Assembly (NCBI RefSeq): GCF_016746095.1
Contig: NZ_JAERTY010000003.1
Location: 248,001-312,000, forward strand
DNA length: 64,000 nucleotides
Direction: 5' to 3'
From: Sphingobacterium faecale
GTDB taxonomy: Bacteria; Bacteroidota; Bacteroidia; Sphingobacteriales; Sphingobacteriaceae
Shown here: in pieces, positions 9,303-18,758 of the stretch
Layout of the letters: each line of letters starts with the position of its first letter
Numbering within the stretch: the stretch's first letter is position 1
Notes under the pieces: generated by a model
The model's database searches: none
The model's input: only the letters and a program-made list of their open reading frames with translations
Told to the model about the DNA's origin: nothing
Position numbers and translations under genes: made by a program

Positions 9303-11009
9303 TTATGATAGATGCTTATGACTACCTTTGATGCGTTCTTCAAAATCATCTCTGTAGTACGATTTATTTTTACTTCTAGATCTATACGTATATATAGTTG
9401 CTACTGAACAACGCAAAAATTTTGCTATTTTATTGCTATCTGTAATACCTAACCGAATCAGTGCAAACACTCTTAGCTCTGTTGATAAGAGTTCACTAGA
9501 TTTTATACCCTGCTGATCTTCTTTCGGAAATAGACTATTAAATTCAGAAACGAAGTCAGGATATAAGTTTAAAAAGGTTTCATCAAAATTTATTAGAAAC
9601 CATTTATGTTCCTTCTCAACGTACTTGGTCGATTCCAATTCTTGTTCTATTTTTTCAACTTTACCACTTTTTAAAAGTCTCTTTAGACTCCCCCTGTAGG
9701 CATCGAGTTTATCAATATAGTCAGAGCATAAGTCTATAAACTTGCTCAAATAAGTCTCTTTCAGCCGATTTGCTCCAATTAGCTCGCTGTTTAAAAAAAC
9801 TAATTTGCTGTTATTTATTTGAAGCTCGGTATTAGTAGAATATAACTTTTCACTTAAAGAATTAAGCTCTATGTTCAATTGTTTCAAGTCACTATTAACG
9901 CGGATTAATTCACCTTTTGCGTTATCCAATTTTTTATATTGCCTAACTATATATATACAGAGAAAAACAGAACAGGTCAATAGAAAGGCAATTACTAAAA
10001 ACGCTGAAGATATGGTATTCTTTTGTTGTAAAATAGTTGCGTGATATCTCGTATAAATGTTTGGTAAAATCTTTATTATCGACTGTTTCCATCTGTATGC
10101 TCCACTGTAAATAGCATCCTGCAAAGATATGTCAATAAATTGATATGCGGTTTTCACATCGCCTTCATCGTAAAGAACCGTTCCCAATTTCCAAAGCGAT
10201 ATGTATTCCTTTACTGCATGTTTCATATCGGAGATAGAGGAGACGGCTAAATATTCTTTTTCACGTTGCACATCACCCTTTAAGCGATATAGATCTGACA
10301 TATAAAAAGCAACATGTGCCATATCACGGTCTGCAGTAGTCAATTGATTATAGGCTTTACACAAAATATCCACAGCTTGATCATAGTTCTGGTCAGCCTT
10401 GAGCTTATTTGATAAATGGACGTAATACCAAATTGATTTTTTTGGAACAATTGCAATTAAAGAATCTCGATTATCTGATATCACCTTCCTATATGCAGCA
10501 AGATCAACTGTTGAGATAGATTGATCTGCTAATCCCTTATACAATTGCATTTGTATTTCAAAATAAAGCTGTTTCAGGTTATCTGGTAACAATCCAGCAT
10601 TTGCATGCGCATGAGCTAACAAATGACTTGACTCTTTATACATTCCCGAATATGTGTAAACTCTAGCTATTAAAAAAAGAGCTTCTGTATGATAGAAAGG
10701 ATTTACATTGAGAGTAGTCTCCGATATACTCTGCATACGCCGCGCATAGTTCAATGCGCTATCAATCTGTAAATCGTAATATATTTTAAAAAGAGACCTA
10801 CATTCGTTAAATTGAATTAATGGATCTGATGAAGAATAGAGCTTATTTCGTATGGCATCAATTTGCTTAAGTTTTTTCTCTAAATAATACTCTCGATTAT
10901 CAACCACCAATTTTAGAGAGTCAAGAGACGGAGAAGATGACGTGCCATTACAAGCAAAAAAAAATATTGAGATCATTAGAGCTGGACTAAGTACTATCCA
11001 ATTCTTCAT
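9303..11009 (-). CDS. Membrane-bound TPR regulator with C-terminal HTH (DUF6377-like)
   Basis: The product is about 568 residues from the ATG at 11009 (MKNWIVLS); an ATG at 11024 is possible. The N-terminus has a signal sequence with a lipobox-like [10 protein letters not shown]-like helices fill residues 30-330. One membrane segment ([20 protein letters not shown]) sits near 340-360, then a coiled coil rich in L, N and E, and a C-terminal helix-turn-helix ([33 protein letters not shown]). This layout matches Bacteroidota DUF6377 proteins. It has no kinase domain, so it would act as a one-component membrane regulator, sensing outside and binding DNA inside. Its position beside the SusCD operon suggests that operon as target; this is an inference. 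Confidence 0.82.
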   Translation of the reverse strand: MKNWIVLSPALMISIFFFACNGTSSSPSLDSLKLVVDNREYYLEKKLKQIDAIRNKLYSSSDPLIQFNECRSLFKIYYDLQIDSALNYARRMQSISETTLNVNPFYHTEALFLIARVYTYSGMYKESSHLLAHAHANAGLLPDNLKQLYFEIQMQLYKGLADQSISTVDLAAYRKVISDNRDSLIAIVPKKSIWYYVHLSNKLKADQNYDQAVDILCKAYNQLTTADRDMAHVAFYMSDLYRLKGDVQREKEYLAVSSISDMKHAVKEYISLWKLGTVLYDEGDVKTAYQFIDISLQDAIYSGAYRWKQSIIKILPNIYTRYHATILQQKNTISSAFLVIAFLLTCSVFLCIYIVRQYKKLDNAKGELIRVNSDLKQLNIELNSLSEKLYSTNTELQINNSKLVFLNSELIGANRLKETYLSKFIDLCSDYIDKLDAYRGSLKRLLKSGKVEKIEQELESTKYVEKEHKWFLINFDETFLNLYPDFVSEFNSLFPKEDQQGIKSSELLSTELRVFALIRLGITDSNKIAKFLRCSVATIYTYRSRSKNKSYYRDDFEERIKGSHKHLS

Positions 11010-11293
11010 TCTATTATACACCACAAAGTATTTTATTTATATAGAACCAGCTTTTCCTTTCCTATATTCTAATATTACCAAACAAAACGCGGATATTACT
11101 GTGCTTTGTTAGAATTATAGAATTCGCTGACTAATATAAAAATAATGGTGCTCAATGTCAAAATTCTTGATTCTACGAACTCTCTATCCTTCATTACAAG
11201 TATTCAATAGATCATTTTCTTTTTAAACTTTATCTCTACCCCACATAAATGGGTATATTTTGCTTTGATAATCGTAACTTGAATAAAAAAACT

Positions 11294-11710
11294 ATGTGGT
11301 GGATTTACGCTTTACTATCAGCACTATTTGCTTCCTTGACAGCCATCTTTGCTAAGCTTGGCGTTGCCAACATTAGCTCCAACTTAGCTACGGGTATCCG
11401 TACCATCATTATTCTAATCTTAGTGTGGTGCATCGTGTTCTTTAAAGGCGAAGCAAAAGATATTGCCAGTATATCCAAACAGAGTCTTTTTTTTCTGATT
11501 ATTTCGGGCATTGCTACAGGTCTCTCTTGGCTGTTTTATTTCAAAGCCTTACAAATCGGCAATGTTTCCCAGGTGGCATTGGTTGACAAACTGAGTGTCG
11601 CCTTGACCATTATATTAGCTGTGGTATTTCTCCATGAAACGCTAACCTGGAAAACGGCTGTAGGTGCTGGGCTGATTATTGCAGGCACATTGGTAATGAT
11701 TGCAAAGTAA
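11294..11710 (+). CDS. Small EamA/DMT-family transporter
   Basis: The product is 138 residues from the ATG at 11294 (MWWIYALLSALFASLTAIFAKLG); an ATG 45 bases upstream would add a polar, non-conserved leader. Four to five hydrophobic helices are visible, including TGIRTIIILILVWCIVFF and VALVDKLSVALTIILAVVFLHETLTWKTAVG, the latter a typical EamA repeat ending. It is a half-length member of the drug/metabolite transporter superfamily and would need to dimerise. No partner gene is adjacent. The substrate is unknown. Confidence 0.85.
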   Translation: MWWIYALLSALFASLTAIFAKLGVANISSNLATGIRTIIILILVWCIVFFKGEAKDIASISKQSLFFLIISGIATGLSWLFYFKALQIGNVSQVALVDKLSVALTIILAVVFLHETLTWKTAVGAGLIIAGTLVMIAK

Positions 11711-11722
11711 CCCGGACAGTTC

Positions 11723-12055
11723 GTGACAGCGATGACATTACTCCGAATTACAATTGTCTCATTGCTTATGATTGGCTTTGAGGGTATTTACCAGCAACAG
11801 GATAGTATCAAACTATCGGAGAGATATCAAGCTGCTCTGAAGGAATATCATACTTTTGAAGAGCAGCACCGCCATTATCATACAACTAAAAACATCGGAT
11901 ACCCATTCTCATCTTAGCCTCTATTTACGATCTGTGTCCTATATCGGTTATGATGAACACAAGTTATTGTCGTTAATCATGCAGAGAATAATGTCTACTA
12001 TACCAAACCTGATATACTGGTCAAGTATTTGATCAAATTAATCAGCAGTTTTTAA
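11723..12055 (+). pseudogene. Remnant of an alpha/beta hydrolase gene
   Basis: An ORF from 11723 encodes 64 residues ending with FEEQHRHYHTTKNIGYPFSS and then stops. Downstream, other frames continue with hydrolase-like pieces: IPILILASIYDLC just after the stop, then VIVVNHAENNVYYTKPDILVKY ending at a TAA at 12053-12055. The last two segments resemble the catalytic Asp strand and the His region of alpha/beta hydrolases (for example proline iminopeptidase-like enzymes). Several frameshifts are needed to join them and the nucleophile region is absent, so I read this as a decayed 3' fragment. A separate intact hydrolase lies convergently just downstream. The 64-residue ORF could instead be an unrelated small gene. 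Confidence 0.5.
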
Positions 12056-12075
12056 AAGCAAAAATTCAAACTGCA

Positions 12076-13152
12076 TCACTTTAAAGACCATTCGACAAAA
12101 GTCGCCATCACTTTTTTCCAATGAGGCTTTTCATGATCGACTTTTCCTTCATTTACTTCAAAGAAATTATGTTCTAGATTAGAGTATCGCTTGTAGGTAA
12201 GATTATCCTTCTGCTCTCTGATAAAATATAATGGTATTAAATCGCACAGATCACTGACAATATCTGCAGTACCGTATGCGAGATAAATAGGTTTATCAAT
12301 TTTGACCAAGCGTTCAATAGTCGGTGTGGAAAATGAATGCCATGCTATTAAATCGGGATTTTCCTTTCTCTTCTGAATCTCATTTGCGTCCCGATAAAAT
12401 TGATATAGTCTTTCTATCTTTTTATCGGCCTCTTCCCAGGAAATATTCTTATTCTCGGCATCTTTTCTAGCTTGTCTAATTAATTGATCAATCCGTCCAA
12501 AAGAATTAAAACCAAACAGGCCTAATTTGGAGACTCTTTTATATTTTAAAGCAAGATCAAGAGCCACTTTCGATCCCTGCGAGTGTCCAGCAACTATAAG
12601 TTTCGAATTATCCACCCAATTCTGTTTCTTTAAAAAATCTAGAACTTTTATTGCCCTATTGGTATAATTCTCTAGATAATCGCCTTTTTGAAATTCCAGC
12701 GTTGGTGTATTTCTATCCCCGGAATTCCCAAAATACCAGTAGGAATCATTAACTTCTTTCTGTTCCACTATCAAGGGAGTATAAGGCATCGAAACAACAA
12801 CTAAATGATAGTATTTTACAATTTCCTGATAATCAAAATTTGAAATCCCTCCCGCCATCATCCAGAGTCCTTCCTTTTCAAAATTAATATAAAGGGGAAG
12901 AGGTAGAGAGCCCTGGCACCAAAGAAATACAGGCTTCTTCTCTTTAATATCTTTATCAATAACAATAAAGGTTATGGAATCACTCCCTGTCCCGAGTGTA
13001 TAGCTCGTTGCCTCCTCATTGATAATACGTTTATTCTGAGAAAATCCGATATAGGATAAACACATCACAGAGAACACCAATATTGTTTTTATCAGTCGTG
13101 GTTTTAAAAAGCAACTTTTCAATAGAATCATAGTGGTTTTAAGCATGCTCAT
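12076..13152 (-). CDS. Secreted alpha/beta hydrolase
   Basis: I start the gene at the ATG at 13152 (MSMLKTTM); the frame runs open to 13212, but its first codon there is TTG. A hydrophobic signal (LIKTILVFSVMCLSYIGFSQ) predicts export. The catalytic nucleophile lies in VAGHSQGSKVA, the likely acid in LAYGTADIVSD, and the histidine in NLEHNFFEV, in the expected order. An oxyanion region may be FLWCQGSLPLP. The length, about 358 residues, fits serine hydrolases of the prolyl-oligopeptidase/esterase type. The substrate is unknown. The gene lies about 80 bp downstream of an orphan coiled-coil protein on the same strand. Confidence 0.8.
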   Translation of the reverse strand: MSMLKTTMILLKSCFLKPRLIKTILVFSVMCLSYIGFSQNKRIINEEATSYTLGTGSDSITFIVIDKDIKEKKPVFLWCQGSLPLPLYINFEKEGLWMMAGGISNFDYQEIVKYYHLVVVSMPYTPLIVEQKEVNDSYWYFGNSGDRNTPTLEFQKGDYLENYTNRAIKVLDFLKKQNWVDNSKLIVAGHSQGSKVALDLALKYKRVSKLGLFGFNSFGRIDQLIRQARKDAENKNISWEEADKKIERLYQFYRDANEIQKRKENPDLIAWHSFSTPTIERLVKIDKPIYLAYGTADIVSDLCDLIPLYFIREQKDNLTYKRYSNLEHNFFEVNEGKVDHEKPHWKKVMATFVEWSLK

Positions 13153-13232
13153 AGATTTGTTATGCGACAGCCATTCCAATTTAATGATACGGATTAGGTA
13201 TCTCTCACCCAATGTGCTATTCAGCTTTTGGT

Positions 13233-13889
13233 TTATTTTAATGTTTTTTTGAGCTGTTTTTCAGATTTCTTAATCGTTGACTTTAGCTTCTCAAGCTCCG
13301 TATTTGCGGTTTCCAGTAATTGGTTCTTTTCCTCCAGCTCCCGCTGTAGGGCCACCACCCTCATCTCCAACACACTAATCTTACGAGAATTTGTCCTTCT
13401 GACAGCAGTCAGTAGCTCTTCTAAGGTATATAACAGGTACGAACGAAGCCCTACCCGGTCCACTTCCACGAGATAAACAGCAGATTCCTTGGAGGTTGCC
13501 CCTTCTTTTTCACAAACTATATTCGCATCCTTCAACCAAGCAACACCTTCTTTATCTGCATCAGCTAGATTGGTATTCTTTTTGATTTTAATTGATTTCT
13601 TGCCCCGCTCTAAATTTTTCGATCTCAGCACCCTTATAATAGGCATCAATCGATGTTCCAATAGTGCTAACAATTGATTTGGCGAGTCATTGGAAAGGAT
13701 TTTCTTGGACAGCTCCGCTGGTTCACTACTATTCATCCCTACGAAAAAGTTCACCCAGGTACTGGAAGACATTTCCTTTTTAGGAGGCATATTCCAATTG
13801 ATCCCCATATTGCTCTGTATAAAGACAGTTGGGTACCATACTAACCTATCTAAATCCTCACAGGTCTCTTGAAATGTTCTTAAGCTCAT
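13233..13889 (-). CDS. Hypothetical protein with C-terminal coiled coil
   Basis: I do not recognise this 218-residue protein. It has no signal peptide. The N-terminal half mentions no known motif; the middle (AWLKDANIVCEKEGATSKESAVYLVEVDR) may be a compact alpha/beta domain, and residues about 150-218 are a Lys/Glu-rich coiled coil (heptads in EMRVVALQRELEEKNQLLETAN). A coiled coil suggests self-association. It lies upstream of the hydrolase on the same strand. The start ATG at 13889 is the only good one. Confidence 0.7.
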   Translation of the reverse strand: MSLRTFQETCEDLDRLVWYPTVFIQSNMGINWNMPPKKEMSSSTWVNFFVGMNSSEPAELSKKILSNDSPNQLLALLEHRLMPIIRVLRSKNLERGKKSIKIKKNTNLADADKEGVAWLKDANIVCEKEGATSKESAVYLVEVDRVGLRSYLLYTLEELLTAVRRTNSRKISVLEMRVVALQRELEEKNQLLETANTELEKLKSTIKKSEKQLKKTLK

Positions 13890-14193
13890 TATTATAACTT
13901 AACTAATAATTGTTTCTATAACACCAAATAGTGAAACTGCTACTTGGAGATTCCAACACTGATCCCCTACGCTAAAATTCATTCTAAATATATTCATTTC
14001 AAGGTATACCGTCTTTTGATGTTTAAAACTTTAAGCCAAAAACCCACTTTTACGACAATTATTAAAACTAAGGTTAAACCAAGATCAGAGTTACTATAAT
14101 CAAAATACTTTTTGATTATGGGGTAACATTTGACCGATTCTATTTATATCACTACAGACAATTAAAAAATATAAACTTTTAAATTTTTGAACT
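13890..14193. other. Intergenic region, divergent promoters expected
   Basis: This 304-bp AT-rich stretch separates the divergent coiled-coil protein (minus) and small lipoprotein (plus) genes. I see no ORF, repeat or RNA gene in it. It must carry both promoters, but I could not place them with confidence. Confidence 0.4.
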
Positions 14194-14745
14194 ATGAAAA
14201 ATTTTATCAAACCCCTGGGATTAATTGCACTAGTGCTGGTTGCTCTATTTTCTTGTGATAAGAAAGACAGTGTTCCTGTCGAAGAGCAAAAAGAACAAAT
14301 GTATGCTGTCAATTTTCAATTAGAAGGTGCGGCCTCTTCAAAAGGGGTTCTTGTTGGAACGAAACCAGAATTAGAAAAAGCATTAAAACAATCGGATGGA
14401 CCTCTAGTGGTCAAAAAGGTATCTAAAAGTAACAATGTTTTTGAACCCGTTGTGGGAACTACCAATCCGTCTTTTGATCAATGTTGGACAGAAATCCACA
14501 ATTACTATGAGGCTCACTACGCAGAATGGCTACAAACTGCCAACCAGAATTGTAAGAAAGTGATGATTTGTCTGACCTGTCCTGAGGCTGGAGAAGGGCT
14601 CTTTGTCCTTTATGAAATCAAACCTACCGCTCCAAAATGTTTGGAAGCTGTACTTGCTGACGTAGTCTTTTCTCCATTTAACTTTGGAAAAGGTCAGTAT
14701 GAATCTGGCGAAGTTGGTAAATTTATTGATTCAAAAACCCGATAA
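14194..14745 (+). CDS. Hypothetical lipoprotein
   Basis: The 183-residue product has a signal peptide and lipobox (LVALFSC) followed by charged residues (DKKDS), so it is a lipoprotein. The mature part has five further cysteines (in DQCWTEIHNYY, NCKKVMICLTC and PKCLEAV), which could form disulfides in the periplasm. I do not recognise a family. A strong bidirectional terminator lies about 185 bp downstream, after a possible gene remnant. Confidence 0.75.
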   Translation: MKNFIKPLGLIALVLVALFSCDKKDSVPVEEQKEQMYAVNFQLEGAASSKGVLVGTKPELEKALKQSDGPLVVKKVSKSNNVFEPVVGTTNPSFDQCWTEIHNYYEAHYAEWLQTANQNCKKVMICLTCPEAGEGLFVLYEIKPTAPKCLEAVLADVVFSPFNFGKGQYESGEVGKFIDSKTR

Positions 14746-14778
14746 ATAGACGTTTTTAAATATCCTCCTTAAATAGGT

Positions 14779-14916
14779 CTGTATTACTATGGTATCGTAA
14801 GTGGCATTACCTAGGTGACAAGTTATTTCCACAGCTCATCGTTCCTGACCTTTCCATTACTGCTTTTGTTCTGGTTTGTGGTCAATAGTGGACTAGTAGC
14901 ATTGAACAGAAAATAA
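14779..14916 (+). pseudogene. Possible remnant of a membrane protein
   Basis: One frame reads LYYYGIVSGIT, a TAG at 14812-14814, then VTSYFHSSSFLTFPLLLL and FWFVVNSGLVALNRK before a TAA at 14914-14916. The hydrophobic run followed by NSGLVALNRK looks like the last membrane helix and tail of a polytopic protein. There is no start or upstream part, so it is probably a fragment. I cannot name the family, and chance is possible. Confidence 0.3.
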
Positions 14917-14930
14917 AGACCATCATAATA

Positions 14931-14969
14931 AGCAAAGAGTCGTTCTCTCAAAGAGAATGACTCTTTGCT
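14931..14969. terminator. Bidirectional hairpin terminator
   Basis: Two 18-base arms (14931-14948 and 14952-14969) pair with one mismatch around a 3-base loop. The stem includes AGCAAAGAGT and ACTCTTTGCT. It lies between a plus-strand region ending near 14916 and the convergent minus-strand acetyltransferase ending at 14985, so it can stop transcription from both sides. Confidence 0.8.
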
Positions 14970-14984
14970 GTTTATTCATCTATG

Positions 14985-15440
14985 CTATTTTGCGTATCGC
15001 TTTAGCATATCGATATGTTCTATTCCATCTTCATCATAGGGCTGCCCCTCTGGTTTAAACCCCAATGACTGGTACATCGCTAACAGGTGGTACTGTGCCC
15101 CTATTTTTATATCAGCTTTGCCTAGAATAGCATAACAAGCTTCTATAGTTTCTTGCACAATGAGCTTTCCTAATCCCTGTCCCCTAAAATCCGGATTGAC
15201 GAGAACTCTGCCTAGAGAGATCTCCGTATAAGAAAGTCCCGCAGGTACAACCCGACTGTAGGCCGCAAGCATATCCCCCATATACAACATCACATGATGG
15301 CACGACAGATCTTTGCCGTCTATATCTTGATAAATACAAGTTTGCTCTACCACAAAAACCTCACTCCTCAGTCGTAGTATTTCATAAAGTTCGACATTGG
15401 TCAACTCCTCAAAAGCCTTGATTACTATACGTTGCTCCAT
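14985..15440 (-). CDS. elaA: ElaA-like GNAT N-acetyltransferase
   Basis: The 151-residue product matches ElaA-type GNAT proteins: ELYEILRLRSEVFVVEQTC..YQDIDGKD near the N-terminus and the acetyl-CoA loop ISLGRVLVNPDFRGQGLGKLIV around residues 75-95, then ...HLLAMYQSLGFKPEG. It would transfer an acetyl group to an unknown amine in the cytoplasm. It follows another GNAT gene on the same strand with a 118-bp gap. Confidence 0.88.
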   Translation of the reverse strand: MEQRIVIKAFEELTNVELYEILRLRSEVFVVEQTCIYQDIDGKDLSCHHVMLYMGDMLAAYSRVVPAGLSYTEISLGRVLVNPDFRGQGLGKLIVQETIEACYAILGKADIKIGAQYHLLAMYQSLGFKPEGQPYDEDGIEHIDMLKRYAK

Positions 15441-15558
15441 ATTATCACTTGCTATTTTATGTTTTCAAACCTACATAAATTCACCTTTACCCCCATATAA
15501 TTTCTTTGAAATAGTAAAAGCGTACGCTGTAGTGAACATCTGGACGTTTAAGGAACAA

Positions 15559-15981
15559 TTAGAGTTGCATATGCAGAATCGGATAGGCTTTGCCCTGTCC
15601 ATCTCGCTCGGATCTCCCAACTGTATGGAACCCGACATGTTCGTAAAAACCTACGGCTTGTCCATTCTGCTCATTAACATCCACTTTTACTACAGCTAGA
15701 TTGGCTATACCATAAGCGATCAACTTCCGGCCTATTCCCTTGCCCCGGGAGTCATCATGGATAAACAACATTTCCAAGCAACCATCTGCTACCCCCATGA
15801 ATCCCTGCAAGCCCGCTTCGTCCTCAACACCGTACAATGTCACATAACCGAAATAAACTGGTAATTGCTCTTTATAAAAGACAAAGTCTTCTTCTTTCAG
15901 AAAATCATGGGTATGCTGCACTGCACTAATCCATATTTCTATCAACCGTGGGTAATCCGCCTTTTCTATTTTTCTAATCAT
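15559..15981 (-). CDS. GNAT family N-acetyltransferase
   Basis: The 140-residue product begins MIRKIEKADYPRLIEIWISAV and has the GNAT acetyl-CoA site LEMLFIHDDSRGKGIGRKLI followed by VDVNEQNGQAVGFYEHVGFHTVG. The layout resembles the small YiaC-like acetyltransferases. The acceptor is unknown. It is similar in style to the GNAT at 27444-27887, which has the same IEIW/VEIW start and NEQN/ADNKEAVxFY block, so the two may be distant paralogues. Confidence 0.87.
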   Translation of the reverse strand: MIRKIEKADYPRLIEIWISAVQHTHDFLKEEDFVFYKEQLPVYFGYVTLYGVEDEAGLQGFMGVADGCLEMLFIHDDSRGKGIGRKLIAYGIANLAVVKVDVNEQNGQAVGFYEHVGFHTVGRSERDGQGKAYPILHMQL

Positions 15982-16040
15982 AACTATTCATTAAGAGCTA
16001 CAAAATTCGCTACTTCATTGCTATAAACACTGAACCTGGG

Positions 16041-16229
16041 TTAAAAAATACGTTTACGTATTCTGCTTAATGCCTGTGGTGTAATTCCTAAATAGGAGGC
16101 GATGTCCTTTAAGGGAATGCTATTGAAGGCGCCCCCATACTCTGCCATCATATAGAAATAATCACACCGAGATCCACATGAAACTCTTCCAATAGTTTTT
16201 CTAAAAGCATATTCAACCAGTAAATATAT
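16041..16229 (-). pseudogene. Remnant of a Crp/Fnr-type regulator (HTH tail only)
   Basis: The minus strand here encodes IPLKDIASYLGITPQALSRI and RKRIF before a stop at 16041, the typical C-terminal helix-turn-helix of Bacteroidota Crp/Fnr regulators. The same frame runs upstream only to a stop at 16230-16232, and the upstream residues do not resemble the cyclic-nucleotide-binding domain. About 150 residues are missing, so this is a truncated remnant. The rest of the 316-bp gap 15982-16297 shows nothing else. Confidence 0.6.
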
Positions 16230-16297
16230 CTAAAACATACACTTTAACGGTGTATTTCATAAACCAGGCTACATACACTTTTCAGAAATCAGGCCAA

Positions 16298-17260
16298 CTA
16301 ATCTATCCGTAGTGTATAGACTCGGAGCTCTTTAGTATACCCCATTGGTGAAGGTACGTATTCCGTTACTCCTCCAACTAATGTAGCTCCAGTCTTGCTG
16401 TTACTCATCAAATTATCAATTTCCTGAATTCCTACAGTTCTGTATCGCTTATTAGCATTCTTCTCTACGGTCATCTCTGCTGAAATATTAGAATAAAGAC
16501 GAGCGTATACTACTTCTGGAACTCTCCATTTATCAAACTCACAGTCGTATGATTTGGATTGACCTTCTACTCCAAAGTTTTTAGTTAAAGTATTTTCAGC
16601 TCGTGGTCCAGCCATAGTAAAAAAATAGACGTGAAATGGTGCTGCAGAAGGCAAGCTAGCTGGTACAAAGTACTCTTCTTCTTTTATCACCTTCCCCGCC
16701 CTTAAATCATCTTCTCTCTTTTTTGCCATGCGCTGTCGTTCAAACTCGTCCATGGCCCGAGTAAGCATTTCATCATCAAGCATTTTCTCCTTACTATCTC
16801 CTGGATATAGTTTTATTGAAATCCCAGAATGATGTTTTTCCAATATACCCGAAGAGAGCTCATCATACACAAGTCTTAGGTTTTCATCATTACATATAGC
16901 CCATTCTTTGCGCGTATGATAGTATTTAATGGGATCTGAAGGAGCTGTCTTACCAATTTCCTTATCATCAGACAATACAAAAGATGCATTCGCATTACTA
17001 TAAGCCTGAAGTTGTTTGGAAGAGTTCTTCAACATTTTGTATTTATCAGGATGAAGCACCAATTTTTGCTGGACCGTATAATTTGTCTCCTCTACAGTTT
17101 TACGAATGACTGTACCTTCTTCATTAATTTCAACATCTTCTCTGTATATATCCACAGTTAAATTTCCTGTTTTTCTAACTTCCTTAACTCCGATTTGTAT
17201 CTGTGCTGATACGAAGTGTGCGAAAGTCATTGCTAAACAACTCAATATGATGTTTCTCAT
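16298..17260 (-). CDS. Secreted protein of unknown function (OmpA operon)
   Basis: The 320-residue product starts with a signal peptide (MRNIILSCLAMTFAHFVSAQ). I do not recognise a family. It has a charged central helix (DEFERQRMAKKREDDLRAGK) and beta-rich flanks (YVPSPMGYTKELRVYTLRID at the end). It is the last gene of a four-gene same-strand operon with an OmpA-like protein, only 4 bp after its upstream neighbour, so it probably acts in the same periplasmic or envelope process. Confidence 0.75.
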   Translation of the reverse strand: MRNIILSCLAMTFAHFVSAQIQIGVKEVRKTGNLTVDIYREDVEINEEGTVIRKTVEETNYTVQQKLVLHPDKYKMLKNSSKQLQAYSNANASFVLSDDKEIGKTAPSDPIKYYHTRKEWAICNDENLRLVYDELSSGILEKHHSGISIKLYPGDSKEKMLDDEMLTRAMDEFERQRMAKKREDDLRAGKVIKEEEYFVPASLPSAAPFHVYFFTMAGPRAENTLTKNFGVEGQSKSYDCEFDKWRVPEVVYARLYSNISAEMTVEKNANKRYRTVGIQEIDNLMSNSKTGATLVGGVTEYVPSPMGYTKELRVYTLRID

Positions 17261-17264
17261 TTTC

Positions 17265-18044
17265 TTACCTATCTATTAGATTATATATTATGCTCCAATC
17301 TATTTGTTTAACAAACCAATCTGTGATCTCCTTAGGTCCATCGATTTCAACAACGATATTTTCAATTTTTCTTAACTTGTCGCCACCTTGAAACTTGTAC
17401 TTTGGGCGATCATTCATATTGGCAGTCTTGGAAGGCAAAGTCTTGGGCCAATTGTTTCCGAAATAAAAAAGACCATATTGCTTTGCAACTATATTAGCTG
17501 TAAAAACATGATATGCATGTGCAGCCAAAGGTATCTGAACGGGAAACAATTGATTTATCTCGTTTGGAAGGTTGTGCGCATAAGGATAAAAATATTCTTC
17601 ATTAATACTTACCCTAACATAAAAATCATACCCAGGAACCTGTTTAGTCAAGAGTAGACTATCATGTTTTATACTGTAAGCATCTCGTACTTCTTTTTTC
17701 TGTCCAGCAAGATTAAAGAGCTTATCATTCAGATCAGTAAGGCTTCCACCTTCAAGAAGTTGACTCTCCCAATCCTTCATAAAGTGTGCTTGTTTCTTCA
17801 TTTGTTCTTCAAAATGTTCTAATTTTAGATGATATTGATAAGATACGCCAGTACTCTTATCATCCTTGTCGTTAGAAACTCTCTCTTTGAGAAAATACCT
17901 GCCAAATAGGGGTTCTAAATTTACAAACACATCATCTGCTGCTTTGATAAAGCTAGAATAATATGGAGGTCGATTCTGGGCGATAATACTTAGATGTATA
18001 CACAGCAGATTAGCTGTGATTAAAAAAAATGTTTTCAATTCCAT
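17265..18044 (-). CDS. Secreted protein of unknown function (OmpA operon)
   Basis: The 259-residue product has an N-terminal signal (FFLITANLLCIHLSIIAQ). No known domain is apparent. The middle has a Lys/Glu-rich helical part (KLEHFEEQMKKQAHFMKDWE) and the rest is mixed. It lies 17 bp after the upstream gene and 4 bp before the downstream one. Envelope location is inferred from the signal peptide. Confidence 0.75.
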   Translation of the reverse strand: MELKTFFLITANLLCIHLSIIAQNRPPYYSSFIKAADDVFVNLEPLFGRYFLKERVSNDKDDKSTGVSYQYHLKLEHFEEQMKKQAHFMKDWESQLLEGGSLTDLNDKLFNLAGQKKEVRDAYSIKHDSLLLTKQVPGYDFYVRVSINEEYFYPYAHNLPNEINQLFPVQIPLAAHAYHVFTANIVAKQYGLFYFGNNWPKTLPSKTANMNDRPKYKFQGGDKLRKIENIVVEIDGPKEITDWFVKQIDWSIIYNLIDR

Positions 18045-18061
18045 TGTTGTTATGATGTTGA

Positions 18062-18751
18062 TTACTTTGCTTCTTTAAGCCTGTTTACTGGGATCGAGAA
18101 TGTAAATTTAAGCAACCCTCCTTCGGCTTCTATCTCTGACATTTCTGTCCCCGTACTTACAATTAAGCTTCCAATAACTTTTTCTAAAGAGGCATGTGTA
18201 AAGCTCAAATGAAAATTTTCACTCTCCTTACTAAAAACCGGCCCTGTCTCCTGTTCGGTAATAGCTGCCGTATAACCCATTTCGGGATCTGCAATAGTGA
18301 AATCGGTTCCAGAAAGAAATGGAGCGGCAAAAAGATTTACTAAAGTCTCCTCAAAATAGTATGGGTGACTTTTATTATCAAAAGGAGTCCTTTCCTTGAA
18401 GAAGCTTGGTTGCAAACCGTTGAGCATTGCTGACAACTTGAAATCTTTGCTTTCAAAATGTAGAACAAGTTCCATAAGTCCGTCACTTCCTTCTCCCAAA
18501 AGTGCCACGACAGTTTTTGGTTCAAATTTAAAAGGAGCTGAAATTGGATATTGGGTTGCAAGTCTATTATGAATCTTCAATAATTGTTTCTCATCTTCAT
18601 CCCATCTTAATTCTTTGTCGAAGATCGCTACAATTTCGGACCTAACTGGCTTAAAGCCTATTAGTCCAGATGCGTGGCCCTGAGATACATGTTGTCCGTA
18701 GCCAAATGACAATAACGTTAAAACCCATACTACAATTATGCTAGTCTTCAT
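18062..18751 (-). CDS. Secreted protein of unknown function (OmpA operon)
   Basis: The 229-residue product has a signal peptide (IIVVWVLTLLSFGYG then Q). The sequence is beta-rich (GLMELVLHFESKDFKLSAML, EGGLLKFTFSIPVNRLKEAK) with no motif I can name. The gene lies 7 bp after the OmpA-like gene, so co-transcription is nearly certain. Confidence 0.75.
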   Translation of the reverse strand: MKTSIIVVWVLTLLSFGYGQHVSQGHASGLIGFKPVRSEIVAIFDKELRWDEDEKQLLKIHNRLATQYPISAPFKFEPKTVVALLGEGSDGLMELVLHFESKDFKLSAMLNGLQPSFFKERTPFDNKSHPYYFEETLVNLFAAPFLSGTDFTIADPEMGYTAAITEQETGPVFSKESENFHLSFTHASLEKVIGSLIVSTGTEMSEIEAEGGLLKFTFSIPVNRLKEAK

Positions 18752-18758
18752 ATTAAAA

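Noticed and set aside
15397..15699. 100-codon plus-strand ORF
   Set aside because: It overlaps the ends of two convincing GNAT genes on the other strand and has no motif.
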